Assembly: GCA_014526335.1 (NCBI GenBank)
Contig: JACTAT010000174.1
Coordinates: 1 to 64,000, forward strand
Source: Chrysaora quinquecirrha
Taxonomy: Eukaryota > Cnidaria > Scyphozoa > Semaeostomeae > Pelagiidae
DNA length: 64,000 nt
Direction: 5' to 3'
Part shown: one piece after another, positions 27,501 to 33,342 of the stretch
Layout: each line of letters starts with the position of its first letter
Numbering within the stretch: the stretch's first letter is position 1
Position numbers and translations under genes: made by a program
Notes under the pieces: generated by a model
Databases searched by the model: none
Seen by the model: the letters and a program-made list of their open reading frames with translations, nothing else
What the model was told of the DNA's origin: nothing

Positions 27501-29267
27501 CTTTAGAAAAAGAATGGGGAATCATATTCAGATAAGGTGACATAAAGGCGCACCTCCATTAGACGATTTTCAGGACGACCGTCAGTAAAATTCGTGGTGA
27601 CACATGGCTGTTGAAAATTTCTTATTGCTGCATCGAAAAAATCGCTTGACGAAAAGACGAAGTAGTTTCTACTTTTCGTCAGACGATTTTGTTCGCCAAG
27701 CAGTTCAACGAATGACATTATAGAATTTTGCATGTCTAATTCCCAATTCCCAGTTTCACGGGTTGCGGGTTTGGCCGATTTCGCCCTCGGGTTTTTGGGT
27801 TTTTCCAAAAAATTGTGCGGGTTTTCGGGTCAAGTATATTTAACGGGCAACGTGTTTTGCCAAATTTTTAGCTCGGATTTCGGGTATTGTAGTACGAAAT
27901 TTGCGGGTTTTCGGGTTTTAAACCTCCCAAAGGATATCAATGTGTAAAATTCTTAAAGCAGTTGTTAAAACTAAGGTCATCCGGGTTTTCGGGTTTCTCC
28001 TAATTTTCTTCCGGGTTTTTCGGGGTTTGATACCCCCCAAAGCCCCCTCTTTGAGCTGCACTTTCACGATTCTATAGTCTTTTCGTTCGTGGTTCTAAAG
28101 TATGCGGAGATTGAATTGAAAGAACTTTTTCACCGTGACATTTTATGGCGCTCGTTATGAAATCGTGTATTGGAGATCGGTCTTAAGAAGGCCAAATCTA
28201 GTGGAAATTGTTGAGCATCGTAAAGTCTTTAAACTGCTGGCCAATTTCAGGCTAAGCTGAATAACCGTTTGGCACTGTGTTAGGCATTGGTTAGGCATGG
28301 GTTAGACGAGATCAAGCAACCATCTTACATCGTCTTGAAGCGAAGGGGTTGGGGTAAGTAGGGTTTTGGACACGCAATATATGACGATCAATGGAATTTT
28401 CGTCCATAATAGGACGATTCTCTTTCCAATCTTCTTAAATCGTTAGTGATTTGATTTTAACAGATAGTGGTTTTTCAATCATGCGTAATGTTCTGTACTG
28501 TATTATATTTTTGATATCTTTATTTGAAATTGATAAATTTTATTGTTCTAAACCCATAGGCTCGTGCAATCATGAACTTCGTTGTCAAGTACACACCAAG
28601 TGGCCAGAAATTGCTTAGGCCTCATCACGATTCATCAACATTCACGATCAATGTGGCTTTGAATCGACCTCATATTGACTACGAGGTAAGCCTATTCCTA
28701 TTCTTTTGGTTTTATGCCATTTGGTTTGCATTTCTTATCTTCTTATCATTCTGGACTCGGTTTGACTGTTGCTTTTGCCGATATCCCGCTCTTCTTGAAC
28801 TGTGTGCAAACGGGCTGTTTTATTCCATGTAAATGCAAGAAACCGTACACCCCGGCAGTGACCATTGTATCCGGGTCATAACGCCTGCACCGGACATGTT
28901 AGAATGGCCGGGCTGGCCGGGTGACACTGGCTTATTATTTGTGAATCAATCATGTAAAACCAAGCTGCCGTGAAGCAATGTAGGTTGCTAACGGACAAAA
29001 TCCGCCTCGTCTAAACATACCTTAGTATAGTATCTTTACTAGGTACATACACTAGATAGTATATGATCTTTATCGTATTCGTCATTCAAAACTTAACTCC
29101 CCATATTTCAGGGTGGTGGCTCCCGTTTCATACGTTACAACTGCTCCGCCCCACCAAGTAAGCTGGGCTGGACACTGATGCATCCTGGGAGATTGACGCA
29201 TTACCATGAAGGACTGGTGGTAACCAAGGGAACAAGGTACATCATGGTTTCATTTATTGACCCATAA
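411..29267 (+). CDS. PLOD: PLOD lysyl hydroxylase locus (5'-truncated, internal tandem duplication)
   Basis: This is a multi-exon gene for procollagen-lysine 2-oxoglutarate 5-dioxygenase, the ER enzyme that hydroxylates collagen lysines (LH3-type members also glycosylate hydroxylysine). Translated exons follow the family order. First comes the end of the glycosyltransferase-like domain with [10 protein letters not shown], then the accessory domain ([27 protein letters not shown]). The C-terminal Fe(II)/2-oxoglutarate domain follows ([53 protein letters not shown]). Expected iron ligands (H-x-D in PHHD, distal H in LTHYH) and the 2OG-binding R in GTRY are present. All exon borders are GT-AG with compatible phases. 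The first exons, with the signal peptide, lie before position 1. The block from the fourth to the penultimate exon here is present twice, each copy missing different exons. A segment of about 25 residues (family pattern G-V/I-W-N-V-P-Y) is in neither copy. The family call is secure; functionality of the locus as drawn is not. Confidence 0.93.
1492..1540 (+). CDS. PLOD: PLOD exon b (49 nt micro-exon)
   Basis: A short exon encoding [16 protein letters not shown] plus one base of a Gly codon. It corresponds to the family segment YP-x-V-x-x-G-x-R-F/Y-L-N-S-G-G. The acceptor is CTTTCAG and the donor GTAAGT. Phase fits both neighbours. The Cys where vertebrates have Asn (YLCSG) is a substitution seen here. 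Confidence 0.88.
2546..2652 (+). CDS. PLOD: PLOD exon c (poly-Asp motif)
   Basis: Encodes [18 protein letters not shown] and [16 protein letters not shown]. The Asp cluster before QLYYTR matches the poly-Asp motif that LH3 needs for its glycosyltransferase activity; three consecutive Asp remain here versus five in human LH3. The acceptor is TTTCCAG and the donor GTGAGG. This is the last single-copy exon before the duplication. Confidence 0.93.
3467..3530 (+). CDS. PLOD: PLOD exon d, copy 1
   Basis: Encodes [21 protein letters not shown], the family F/L-K-I-x-L-D-x-x-x-x-I-F-Q-N-L-N-G segment. The acceptor is TTATAG and the donor GTAAAC. It is the first exon in the duplicated block. The same exon occurs at 15176-15239. 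Confidence 0.92.
3613..4035. mobile_element. MITE, AGACCTTTTCAAAGAGGTC family (diverged)
   Basis: The left end is TAGACCTTTTCAAAGAGGTC and the right end is a diverged inverted form around CCGGACCTCTTTG, with internal AAGGAATC.../...GATTCCCTT symmetry. A better preserved member is at 24670-25167. In copy 2 of the duplication its right part (copy 1 3898-4109) is missing. Confidence 0.7.
4111..4244. mobile_element. Small MITE with about 20 bp TIRs, copy 1
   Basis: The terminal inverted repeats are CTAGACTTATTACATGAGTC and GACTCGTGTAATAACTCTAG, enclosing about 95 bp with a CAA-rich stretch. The right terminus carries mismatches that the copy at 15609-15741 does not have. Confidence 0.75.
4344..4441 (+). 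CDS. PLOD: PLOD exon e, copy 1 (only intact copy)
   Basis: The acceptor TTTTCTGCAG and donor GTTTGT enclose an exon encoding [19 protein letters not shown] and [11 protein letters not shown]. The HGNGP motif is conserved in lysyl hydroxylases. In copy 2 only the last 38 bp survive, with a frameshift and no acceptor. Confidence 0.93.
4750..5300. other. Intron DNA with G-tract and imperfect repeat
   Basis: A GGG-rich tract at about 4757-4770 is followed by sequence resembling the GGTACTTC/CCCACCC repeat family at 11714. No coding segment was recognised. In copy 2 the G-tract is shorter (near 16090), the sort of change expected at a homopolymer. Confidence 0.5.
5375..5476 (+). CDS. PLOD: PLOD exon f, copy 1
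   Basis: Encodes [20 protein letters not shown] followed by [14 protein letters not shown], the family segment L-x-x-L-G-N-Y-x-x-x-x-W-T-x-x-x-G-C-x-x-C. Both boundaries are phase 0. The donor is GTATCG. A second copy lies at 16704-16805. Confidence 0.93.
5780..6355 (+). repeat. Three tandem tRNA-like repeat units, copy 1
   Basis: Three head-to-tail units of about 230-245 bp. Each carries an A-box-like TAGCTCAGTGG and a B-box-like GTTCGAATC, preceded by GCTGAAGAAGGCTCAACATAGCC and followed by ATGCCACTTGTGG. This looks like a tRNA-derived SINE or satellite. The same trio is at 17110-17690. Confidence 0.8.
6437..6568 (+). CDS. PLOD: PLOD exon g (copy 1 only)
   Basis: Encodes [20 protein letters not shown] then [20 protein letters not shown] and IHNI. 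The FIEQPTPF and LDYPK motifs are diagnostic of the accessory domain. The acceptor is TTATAG, the donor GTAAGT, and the exon is phase 0. The corresponding position of copy 2 is replaced by a MITE at 17744. Confidence 0.95.
6700..6850 (-). repeat. SINE-like repeat, family 2
   Basis: Sequence beginning GTGAAGGTGAAATGGTGTAT and containing GGGGCTCGAACCCC, a B-box-like palindrome. Related copies lie at 52085, 54385, 54570 and 54760. The tRNA-like part reads on the minus strand. Confidence 0.65.
7083..7491. mobile_element. About 410 bp MITE (GGCCCCGTTTAAACGA family)
   Basis: The ends GGCCCCGTTTA...GGGGCC and the internal sub-palindromes (TTTTGATCC...GGATCAAAA, and GTGTAAACGGG mirrored) mark a small inverted-repeat transposon in the intron. 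A clearly diverged member sits at 17744-18147, exactly where copy 2 has lost three exons. Confidence 0.7.
7672..7793 (+). CDS. PLOD: PLOD exon h (copy 1 only)
   Basis: Encodes [20 protein letters not shown] and [20 protein letters not shown] plus two bases of the next codon. It fits the family region after F-I-H-N-N. The acceptor is TTTTTCAG and the donor GTAAGT. It is absent from copy 2. Confidence 0.9.
7917..8018 (+). CDS. PLOD: PLOD exon i (copy 1 only)
   Basis: Encodes [20 protein letters not shown] and [13 protein letters not shown], the Y-V/F-F-S-V/L-D-A-D/E-x-x-x-T-N motif of the accessory domain. The acceptor is TATTTTAG and the donor GTATGG. It is absent from copy 2. Confidence 0.95.
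8033..9080. repeat. Degenerate about 12 bp minisatellite (ACCTCTGTATT), copy 1
   Basis: About 1 kb of imperfect repetition of CTCTGTATTACC-like units fills the intron between exons i and j. It produces long but meaningless reading frames rich in Leu, Tyr and Pro. It recurs almost unchanged at 18145-19190. Confidence 0.85.
9255..9380 (+). CDS. PLOD: PLOD exon j, copy 1
   Basis: Encodes [20 protein letters not shown] and [20 protein letters not shown] ending in two bases of the next codon. KLWSNFWGA is a strong family signature. The acceptor is TTTATAG and the donor GTAAGT. The next family segment (G-x-W-N-V-P-Y) is not found downstream in either copy. Confidence 0.95.
9635..10095. repeat. Pentanucleotide satellite (CAATA/CAATG)n, copy 1
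   Basis: About 460 bp of 5 bp units, mainly CAATA and CAATG with interspersed ATCGAT. Because the period is not a multiple of three, it gives apparently open frames on both strands that are not genes. Copy 2 is at 19747-20207. Confidence 0.9.
10200..10860. repeat. tRNA-like repeats in converging orientation, copy 1
   Basis: Minus-strand units (about 10200-10565) face a plus-strand unit (about 10610-10860). They share the GCTGAAGAAGGCTCAACATAGC, TAGCTCAGTGG-like and GGTTC(G/A)AATCC blocks. The plus unit runs straight into the MITE remnant at 10871, where copy 1 has lost the exon seen at 20875-20943. Confidence 0.8.
10871..11208. mobile_element. 3' part of GAGGCCCCCCAAG MITE, copy 1 (truncated)
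   Basis: Matches the right two thirds of the full element at 21046-21527. The left terminus and about 125 bp are missing, fused to a tRNA-like repeat. Confidence 0.75.
11403..11516 (+). CDS. PLOD: PLOD exon l, copy 1
   Basis: Encodes [20 protein letters not shown] and [18 protein letters not shown], matching the family G-I/V-F-M/L-x-x-x-N-x-x-x-F-G-x-L and D-L-W-Q-I-F-x-N region (here DMYELFSN). The acceptor is TTTTCTAG and the donor GTAAGT, phase 0. Copy 2 is at 21721-21834. Confidence 0.92.
11714..12160. mobile_element. MITE with GGTACTTC...GAAGTACC ends, copy 1
   Basis: The left end GGGGGGTACTTCATTGTTCC with ACGTGCCGCCCA is mirrored by TGGGCGGCACGTCTAG and GGAACAATGGAAGTACCC at the right. 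An (ATTA)n tract at 12007-12056 lies inside. Copy 2 is at about 22030-22475. Confidence 0.78.
12333..12690. mobile_element. Second inverted-repeat element, CATGCCGCC type, copy 1
   Basis: Ends with CACATGCCGCC at the left and GGCGGCATGTCCCC at the right, with mirrored ACCCATATTTATACCAA segments inside. It lies next to the element at 11714. Copy 2 is at about 22647-23000. Confidence 0.6.
12888..13150. mobile_element. AATAAGCCCC MITE, copy 1 (chimeric right end)
   Basis: Repeated CTCGAATAAGCCCC motifs at the left are mirrored internally. Compared with 23975-24285 its left end and right end differ, and both are deletion junctions of copy 1. Confidence 0.7.
13255..13695 (-). repeat. tRNA-like repeat units (minus strand), copy 1
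   Basis: Two units read on the minus strand with GGTTCGAATCC (B box) and TAGATCAGTGG (A box) equivalents. They equal the last two units of the longer run at 25470-26395. Confidence 0.8.
13917..14003 (+). CDS. PLOD: PLOD exon q, copy 1
   Basis: Encodes [20 protein letters not shown] and RLYEGYYPD, the family V/I-G-x-E-x-x-W-L-x-x-L-x-x-x-x-x-P-x-x-x-x-x-F/Y-x-G-Y block. The acceptor is TTCTTGCAG and the donor GTAAAT. In copy 1 it directly follows exon l, since four intervening exons are missing. Copy 2 is at 27008-27094. Confidence 0.92.
14345..14645. repeat. CGGGTTTTCGGGT-rich tandem repeat, copy 1
   Basis: Short imperfect repetition of GCGGGTTTTCGGGTTTT-like units upstream of exon r. A longer version with inserted flanking sequence is at 27755-28060. 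Confidence 0.7.
14664..14789 (+). CDS. PLOD: PLOD exon r, copy 1 (iron-binding H-x-D)
   Basis: Encodes [36 protein letters not shown] and PHIDYE. The PHHD motif supplies the H-x-D iron ligands of the 2-oxoglutarate dioxygenase core. The acceptor is CCCATAG and the donor GTAAGC. In copy 1 no terminal exon follows before the sequence restarts at exon d (15176). Copy 2 is at 28560-28685. Confidence 0.95.
15176..15239 (+). CDS. PLOD: PLOD exon d, copy 2
   Basis: Identical in translation to 3467-3530, with the same acceptor and GTAAAC donor. It follows copy 1 exon r by 386 bp, an order that would not give a sensible protein if spliced in sequence. Confidence 0.85.
15609..15741. mobile_element. 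Small MITE with perfect terminal match, copy 2
   Basis: Termini CTAGACTTATT and AATAAGTCTA match better than in copy 1. Both deletions of copy 2 in this area end exactly at the element's ends. Confidence 0.75.
15742..15779 (+). pseudogene. PLOD: Remnant of PLOD exon e, copy 2
   Basis: Only the last 38 bp of the exon remain. The splice acceptor and first 60 bp are gone, and one G is missing in the GGGAATGG run, which shifts the frame of the HGNGP motif. The sequence before it is the MITE terminus. Confidence 0.9.
16704..16805 (+). CDS. PLOD: PLOD exon f, copy 2
   Basis: Same coding sequence and splice sites as 5375-5476 (TTTGAAG acceptor, GTATCG donor). Confidence 0.85.
17110..17690 (+). repeat. 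Three tandem tRNA-like repeat units, copy 2
   Basis: Duplicate of 5780-6355 with a few single-base length differences in A and G runs. Confidence 0.8.
17744..18147. mobile_element. MITE of the GGCCCCGTTTA family filling an exon-loss junction
   Basis: Related to but clearly different from the element at 7083-7491. It joins sequence equal to copy 1 about 6420 directly to sequence equal to copy 1 about 8033. The 1.6 kb carrying exons g, h and i is therefore absent. Confidence 0.78.
18145..19190. repeat. Degenerate 12 bp minisatellite, copy 2
   Basis: Near-identical duplicate of 8033-9080. Confidence 0.85.
19367..19492 (+). CDS. PLOD: PLOD exon j, copy 2
   Basis: Same coding sequence and splice sites as 9255-9380, carrying KLWSNFWGA. 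Confidence 0.88.
19747..20207. repeat. Pentanucleotide satellite (CAATA/CAATG)n, copy 2
   Basis: Duplicate of 9635-10095, with a small difference near 20160 (GGAAAACA in place of GCA). Confidence 0.9.
20330..20870. repeat. tRNA-like repeats in converging orientation, copy 2
   Basis: A shortened version of 10200-10860. The minus unit is cut at about 20598, and the plus unit (about 20620-20870) abuts the partial exon at 20875. Confidence 0.8.
20875..20943 (+). CDS. PLOD: PLOD exon k, 5'-truncated (copy 2 only)
   Basis: Encodes [20 protein letters not shown] then RND, matching the family V-F-x-x-x-x-L-D-x-D-M-x-F-C region. The donor is GTAAGT, phase 0. No acceptor precedes it: the frame runs back into a tRNA-like repeat, so the start of the exon appears to be lost. 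The whole exon is missing from copy 1. Confidence 0.8.
21046..21527. mobile_element. Complete MITE with GAGGCCCCCCAAG TIRs and 6 bp duplication
   Basis: Termini GAGGCCCCCCAAG and CTTGGGGGGCCTC are flanked by TACACG on both sides (21040-21045 and 21528-21533). It is 482 bp and contains many GCGTGA motifs. A diverged relative is at about 30140-30590 and a truncated copy at 10871. Confidence 0.85.
21721..21834 (+). CDS. PLOD: PLOD exon l, copy 2
   Basis: Same coding sequence and splice sites as 11403-11516. It lies in phase with exon k upstream and exon m downstream. Confidence 0.92.
22030..22475. mobile_element. MITE with GGTACTTC...GAAGTACC ends, copy 2
   Basis: Duplicate of 11714-12160, with a shorter G run at the left end. 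Confidence 0.75.
22647..23000. mobile_element. CATGCCGCC-type inverted-repeat element, copy 2
   Basis: Duplicate of 12333-12690, with small C-run length differences at 22980 and 23024. Confidence 0.6.
23472..23546 (+). CDS. PLOD: PLOD exon m (copy 2 only)
   Basis: Encodes [19 protein letters not shown] and VPEVPQ, the family V-D-W-x-x-x-Y-I-H-x-N-Y-S block. The acceptor is TTTTTTCAG and the donor GTAAAA, phase 0. It is absent from copy 1. Confidence 0.93.
23975..24285. mobile_element. AATAAGCCCC MITE with AATCCTCGAATT TIRs
   Basis: The left terminus AATCCTCGAATTGGCCC is mirrored by GGGACTAATTCGAGGATT at the right, with internal GAATAAGCCCC repeats in both halves. It is the intact counterpart of 12888-13150. 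Confidence 0.75.
24313..24375 (+). CDS. PLOD: PLOD exon n (copy 2 only)
   Basis: Encodes [20 protein letters not shown] then E. The C-P-D-V-x-W-F-P motif opens the dioxygenase domain. The acceptor is TTTTCAG and the donor GTAAGT. It is absent from copy 1. Confidence 0.95.
24567..24608 (+). CDS. PLOD: PLOD exon o, 42 nt micro-exon (copy 2 only)
   Basis: Encodes [14 protein letters not shown], the family E-M-E-x-x-G-x-W-S-G-G segment. The acceptor is TTTTGCTAG and the donor GTATAA. It is absent from copy 1. Confidence 0.93.
24670..25167. mobile_element. MITE with GACCTTTTCAAAGAGGTC TIRs, TA duplication
   Basis: Inverted ends GACCTTTTCAAAGAGGTCTG and CAGACCTCTTTGAAAAGGTC flanked by TA. It is 498 bp. 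A tandem-like duplication of the GAGAGGATTCCCTTA segment lies near 25050-25110. It belongs to the same family as 3613-4035. Confidence 0.8.
25287..25346 (+). CDS. PLOD: PLOD exon p (copy 2 only)
   Basis: Encodes [20 protein letters not shown], an almost invariant lysyl hydroxylase block. The acceptor is TCTTTAG and the donor GTAAGG, phase 0. It is absent from copy 1. Confidence 0.96.
25470..26395 (-). repeat. Run of about four tRNA-like repeat units (minus strand)
   Basis: Successive units of about 230-245 bp with B-box-like GGTTCGAATCC and A-box-like blocks read on the minus strand. The first copies are more diverged than the last two, which equal 13255-13695. Confidence 0.8.
27008..27094 (+). 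CDS. PLOD: PLOD exon q, copy 2
   Basis: Same coding sequence and splice sites as 13917-14003. Here it follows exon p in the correct family order. Confidence 0.93.
27755..28060. repeat. CGGGTTTTCGGGT-rich tandem repeat, copy 2
   Basis: A diverged counterpart of 14345-14645, preceded by 310 bp (27450-27755) that copy 1 lacks. Confidence 0.7.
28560..28685 (+). CDS. PLOD: PLOD exon r, copy 2 (iron-binding H-x-D)
   Basis: Same coding sequence and splice sites as 14664-14789. Phase 0 to the terminal exon at 29112, so this copy completes the catalytic core. Confidence 0.95.
29112..29267 (+). CDS. PLOD: PLOD terminal exon
   Basis: Encodes [34 protein letters not shown] and [17 protein letters not shown] followed by TAA. 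It supplies the distal iron-binding His and the 2-oxoglutarate-binding Arg. The acceptor is ATTTCAG. An AATAAA lies 5 bp past the stop, probably too close to be the main polyadenylation signal. Confidence 0.96.
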   Translation, partial: GGGSRFIRYNCSAPPSKLGWTLMHPGRLTHYHEGLVVTKGTRYIMVSFIDP

Positions 29268-31796
29268 TTGAAATAAATAGTCAAAATGCATACTGGGATG
29301 CATGAGTTGCATTATGGGATTGTTTCTTGTTGGAATGCTGTAACTTGGTTCTAGTTGGACTGAAGTTTCTGTGAGAATTCTTGACTAAATTTTATAGAAC
29401 AATTTTTGTGGTTTGTATTCTTTATATACAGATAGTTTTATATAAGATTTCGAGTACTCAAGGTTCACAACAACAGGTAATTATCTAGGTCTTCTTTAAA
29501 AGGATTTTCTTCCATTCAGAACCTGACAATGGTATTAAATGCCACTTCATTGCAATGACTGGAAAAGAGTTACTTATTTAGTACCCACACTTTGTTTATT
29601 AGACTTAGGCCCCTATCTCAACGACTGAAAGAATACGTTGAGGCTGTATATAGGCTCTTAATGGACGACTGAAGCCTCTAATTCTAACCTTATAGATTCC
29701 ACAAAAGTCTATGACCCTTTGTTTTCATTGTTTTTCTGTTTTATGAAGGGTTTTGAAAACTATTTCTTGGTATAATTTCCTGAGACGATTTCGCGCATAA
29801 GTTTGAGTTCGAATGATAACTAACATACTTCTATACAGTATAAGCAAAGTTTTCATTTTATCTGTCTTTTTCGCTAGACATTAAGAATTTTATAGGCTTC
29901 CAAAGTTATGGTTTTTGACGCTATTTCAACGACGAGCCGGCCAATTCAATCAATTTTTGTTTTTGTGACCCCAAAATGCCAAAATGAGTCTCCTGGCAAA
30001 TAAATTTTTAGCGAACTTTTTTTATCAATCGGCATCTGCTAAAGATAACCTTTTGTAATTTTATTATTTTGTGTTAGTATATTTTGATTTCTATTGTTTC
30101 ATATACTATATATATATATTTTTTTTTTGATAACTACCAAAGGTCCCTAAGCGGAATGCTTAGGAATGCCTCTGCGTGGAACATTAATTGGACCATTTTT
30201 CATGCTTTATTTCGTGAAACGAGATATTTTTGTGCGTGAATGCGTGAATCTAAGCTCCAACGTGTCGCGTGAAATGTCATGGTGCGGCTTGTGATATCGT
30301 AAATTCCATCGCTGAAGGAAAGACGGTGATTTTCCCTTATTCATGGAGCATTGATATTTTTTCTATTTGCGCGTGTAAAAAGCTTAATTTTCTGTCTTCC
30401 CTGTTACAAATTTCTCGTTGAAAGAATTTTTCATAGCAAATCCTTTATATAATTTAGTTAAGCAGCCGTGAAATTCAATCTTACTCAACATTTCGGAGAA
30501 AAACGCCTGAACTTACGTGCTTGTGAAAATGACGTTTTATCGTGCGGGATTGGGGGATTTCGCACTCCCTTGGGGGCCTCTCTTTAGAAAAATCGTCGAA
30601 ACCGCGAAACAAACCCCCTAGTAATGCGTTTACCCTCTAATTCCGTACAGACATACCTTTAATGAAGCAGGGTACCCCTTCTCTTATACTACTTAGTACC
30701 ATGTTTATTATAATTTTTCATATGGATTTATTTATATTTTTGTTAGACTTTTACTTTGTGCATCATAGAGATCTATATTTCAATCTATAACAAGTTAAAT
30801 CGCGTCTTAACGTTGTCTCAATTTAGAAATTTTTTGAAAAAATACAACAATAATTAGAAATCCAGAATAGAATAAGATATATACTAGCTAAGTTTCTTAC
30901 ATTTCATAGACGTTTTTAATAATGGTTATAGTAAAATATTAATAAATATAGTTATTTTATACTTGATTTTAATGACTTTTGATGATGTTTTCAACCAGAA
31001 ACGACGTTGTGTTTAGATGGAAGAGGTTTTTGTTGCATTGAAGTGCCCTTGTTTGTTCTTACATGGCACCTGTGACGGGAGGATACCAGTCCAGGGTTTG
31101 TCCAACGACCAGCTGATTTACTAAACTACAGTAGATATCTTGAGCTCTGGAGTGAGTGTTCACTGCGATTGGTTCACAATCGTAAAGTATAAACTATCGT
31201 TAAGAGGCTATGTTAGCTACCAATTTTCAGAAGAATCGAACAACTTTTTTGCACCCTTTTCGCCTACTATCTCCCCATTCGGCATCATAAACTTGACATC
31301 ACTTTCGAGTAAAGCAAGTTTCAGCTACGCACATTGAACTGCTAACGCACCTATAGGGAGCAGAAGGGTTTATGGCCTGAATTATGGTTTTATTTATAAC
31401 AACATTCGCCGCGGGAAGAAGAAATTTTTACGAAAATATCTACCAAAACCTTTTGAAAAAACCTAAGATCATCTTATAACACCCGATTGAATTTAGCTGA
31501 ATCTATCATAAAGTATTAACTTGTTCGTCCTATCTACCATATAAGCATTGTAAAAGTCCGCAGCGGTTATTGGCTTTTTGCATTCCACTTGAAGCTTCGA
31601 GACTGATATCCACCCATCCTATAAAGAGACAATAAACTAGAAATGAAGGCTTATTCTTACAAAAACTTCAGCCCACTTTCGGGCCTAGGAAAGGACATTA
31701 TCTGGGTGTCTATATGTTATTTTTAAGGTCTGAATTAGATGTATTAATCGCTGCACCAAACCAATTTCGGATTAACCGTAATAGAAAGCATAATTT
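29268..31796. other. Intergenic, with one diverged MITE
   Basis: The PLOD 3' UTR probably occupies the first part. A relative of the 21046 element (GCGTGA-rich, ending in CTTGGGGGCCTC) lies at about 30140-30590. No coding segment was recognised in the rest. Confidence 0.6.
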
Positions 31797-32237
31797 AGGC
31801 CCTGGCTAAACGATCAAACATTGTTGGTCCAGCATTTTAAATTTGCTTTACAACGAATGTTTGGCGGTTTGGCCACGTCCAAAACATTGCTGTTCAACGC
31901 GTTTGGAACAATGATGTTATTGTCAACGTGCAAGTACGAACGCCTTAGGCCCTGGCCAAACGATCAAATATGTTGGTCCAGCATTTTAAATTTGCTTTAC
32001 AACGAATGTTTGGCGGTTTGGCCATATCCAAAAACATTACTTGGCAAGCAAAAGTAACAAAATTTGTGGCGTGATGCTATTGAAAATTTTCAAAAACATT
32101 TTTTGCTTGACGCAAGCAAAAAATGTTAGACGAGCAATGTTTATGTACGTGGCCAGGGGCCAAACGGTTAAACATTTTGCTTGGCAAGTAAATCTGAAAC
32201 TTTGGACCAACAATGTTTGATCGTTTGGCTAGGGCCT
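31797..32237. mobile_element. MITE with AGGCCCTGGCTAAACGATC TIRs, internally repeated
   Basis: The left end AGGCCCTGGCTAAACGATCA is mirrored by TGATCGTTTGGCTAGGGCCT at the right. A second internal copy of the left end begins at about 31946, and related CCAAACGATCAAACATT motifs continue to about 32530, suggesting nested or tandem members. Confidence 0.78.
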
Positions 32238-32754
32238 TTGTGCAAAAAAATATTGCTATGTGCTGAAATGTCGCAAGTTGCTGCAGTTTGTCAAAAATAA
32301 AAGAAATGTTTGACAAGCAATGTTGGAAAGGCGGCCAAACGATCAAACATTGCTTGACATGCAAGAGAAACAAAATTTGTGGGATGATGTTTTTGAAAAA
32401 GTTGAAGAATATTTTTTGCTTGAGACAAACAAAACACTCCTGGCAAAAATGTTTTTAGACGTGGCCAAACGGTCAAACATTTAGCAAATTGCAAATGTTT
32501 ATCAAAGAATTTGATCGTGTGGCCAGGGTATTAAATACGGAAAAAGAGTTCTTTTCCAAACGCAGACGTTCTATGTCGTACACTTACAATGCATTTTATG
32601 CACAACAGTTTCAGCTTCTTTTTGAACACGACTTGGCCTGGTATGAACGATTTCTTTTCGGGATCTATTGGAAAGATGAAGATAACATTAAATTTCTTGT
32701 CGAGAAGGTAATTGCAAGTTAGTAAGAAGATGGAGAAGAGAAATGTTTGAGTAA

Positions 32755-33339
32755 GGGCCTGTTTACATGAGGTGGGCCAGCTCACCTGAGTGGGCTGGCC
32801 CACCTGAGTGAGATCATTTCTGCTAACGTTTACATGGCATGAAACGCATCCCACCGAGATGAGCTTGCCTCTTTTCCATGTTTTGGAGACGAGGTTGTTT
32901 TAAATATTTGGCGCCATAAAAATAAAAACTCTGCCTACGTGTTGTTCTAGTCCAATGTTCTAGTCTAGTTTCTAGTTAGGCCTATAGTTCTTTGAGTTGG
33001 TATATCACTTTGTTTACTAAAATGACAGAAAAAAATTACTTGATTGCGTTGTTGATTACTAAGTTGTCTGGAATACTTGGCATTGTGCTTCAGCTGCAAG
33101 AAATTTTAGTGCCTCTCCATTTCTTGTCTTACTTCGCGAATTTGAGCCGGCCTATCCCCGTCAAAGTCAAGCCCTTCATACTCCATATTCTCATTCTCAC
33201 AGACCTCACCGAGGTGGGCTGGCCCACCTTTCATGTAAACGCGACTGTAGATTAGCAAAGAAAAGTATTAAACATACAGATCTCACTCAAATGGGCCAGC
33301 CCACTCAGGTGAGCTGGCCCACCTCATGTAAACAGGCCC
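32755..33339. mobile_element. 585 bp MITE with long TIRs and TAA target duplication
   Basis: Ends GGGCCTGTTTACATGAGGTG and CACCTCATGTAAACAGGCCC, with further mirrored TGGGCCAGC blocks; TIRs are about 60 bp. TAA flanks both sides (32752-32754, 33340-33342). A 3 bp TWA duplication is typical of PIF/Harbinger elements. No transposase is encoded. Confidence 0.87.
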
Positions 33340-33342
33340 TAA

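Larger units (their letters stand above)
15143..29038 (+). repeat. PLOD internal duplication, copy 2 (about 13.9 kb)
   Basis: Second copy of the block. It keeps exons d, f, j, k (partial), l, m, n, o, p, q and r. It lacks exons g, h and i entirely and has only a remnant of exon e. It continues into the single-copy terminal exon at 29112. Confidence 0.92.

Noticed and set aside
29272..29277. AATAAA as the PLOD polyadenylation signal
   Set aside because: It lies only 5 bp after the stop codon, leaving too little 3' UTR; AT-rich DNA gives many chance matches.
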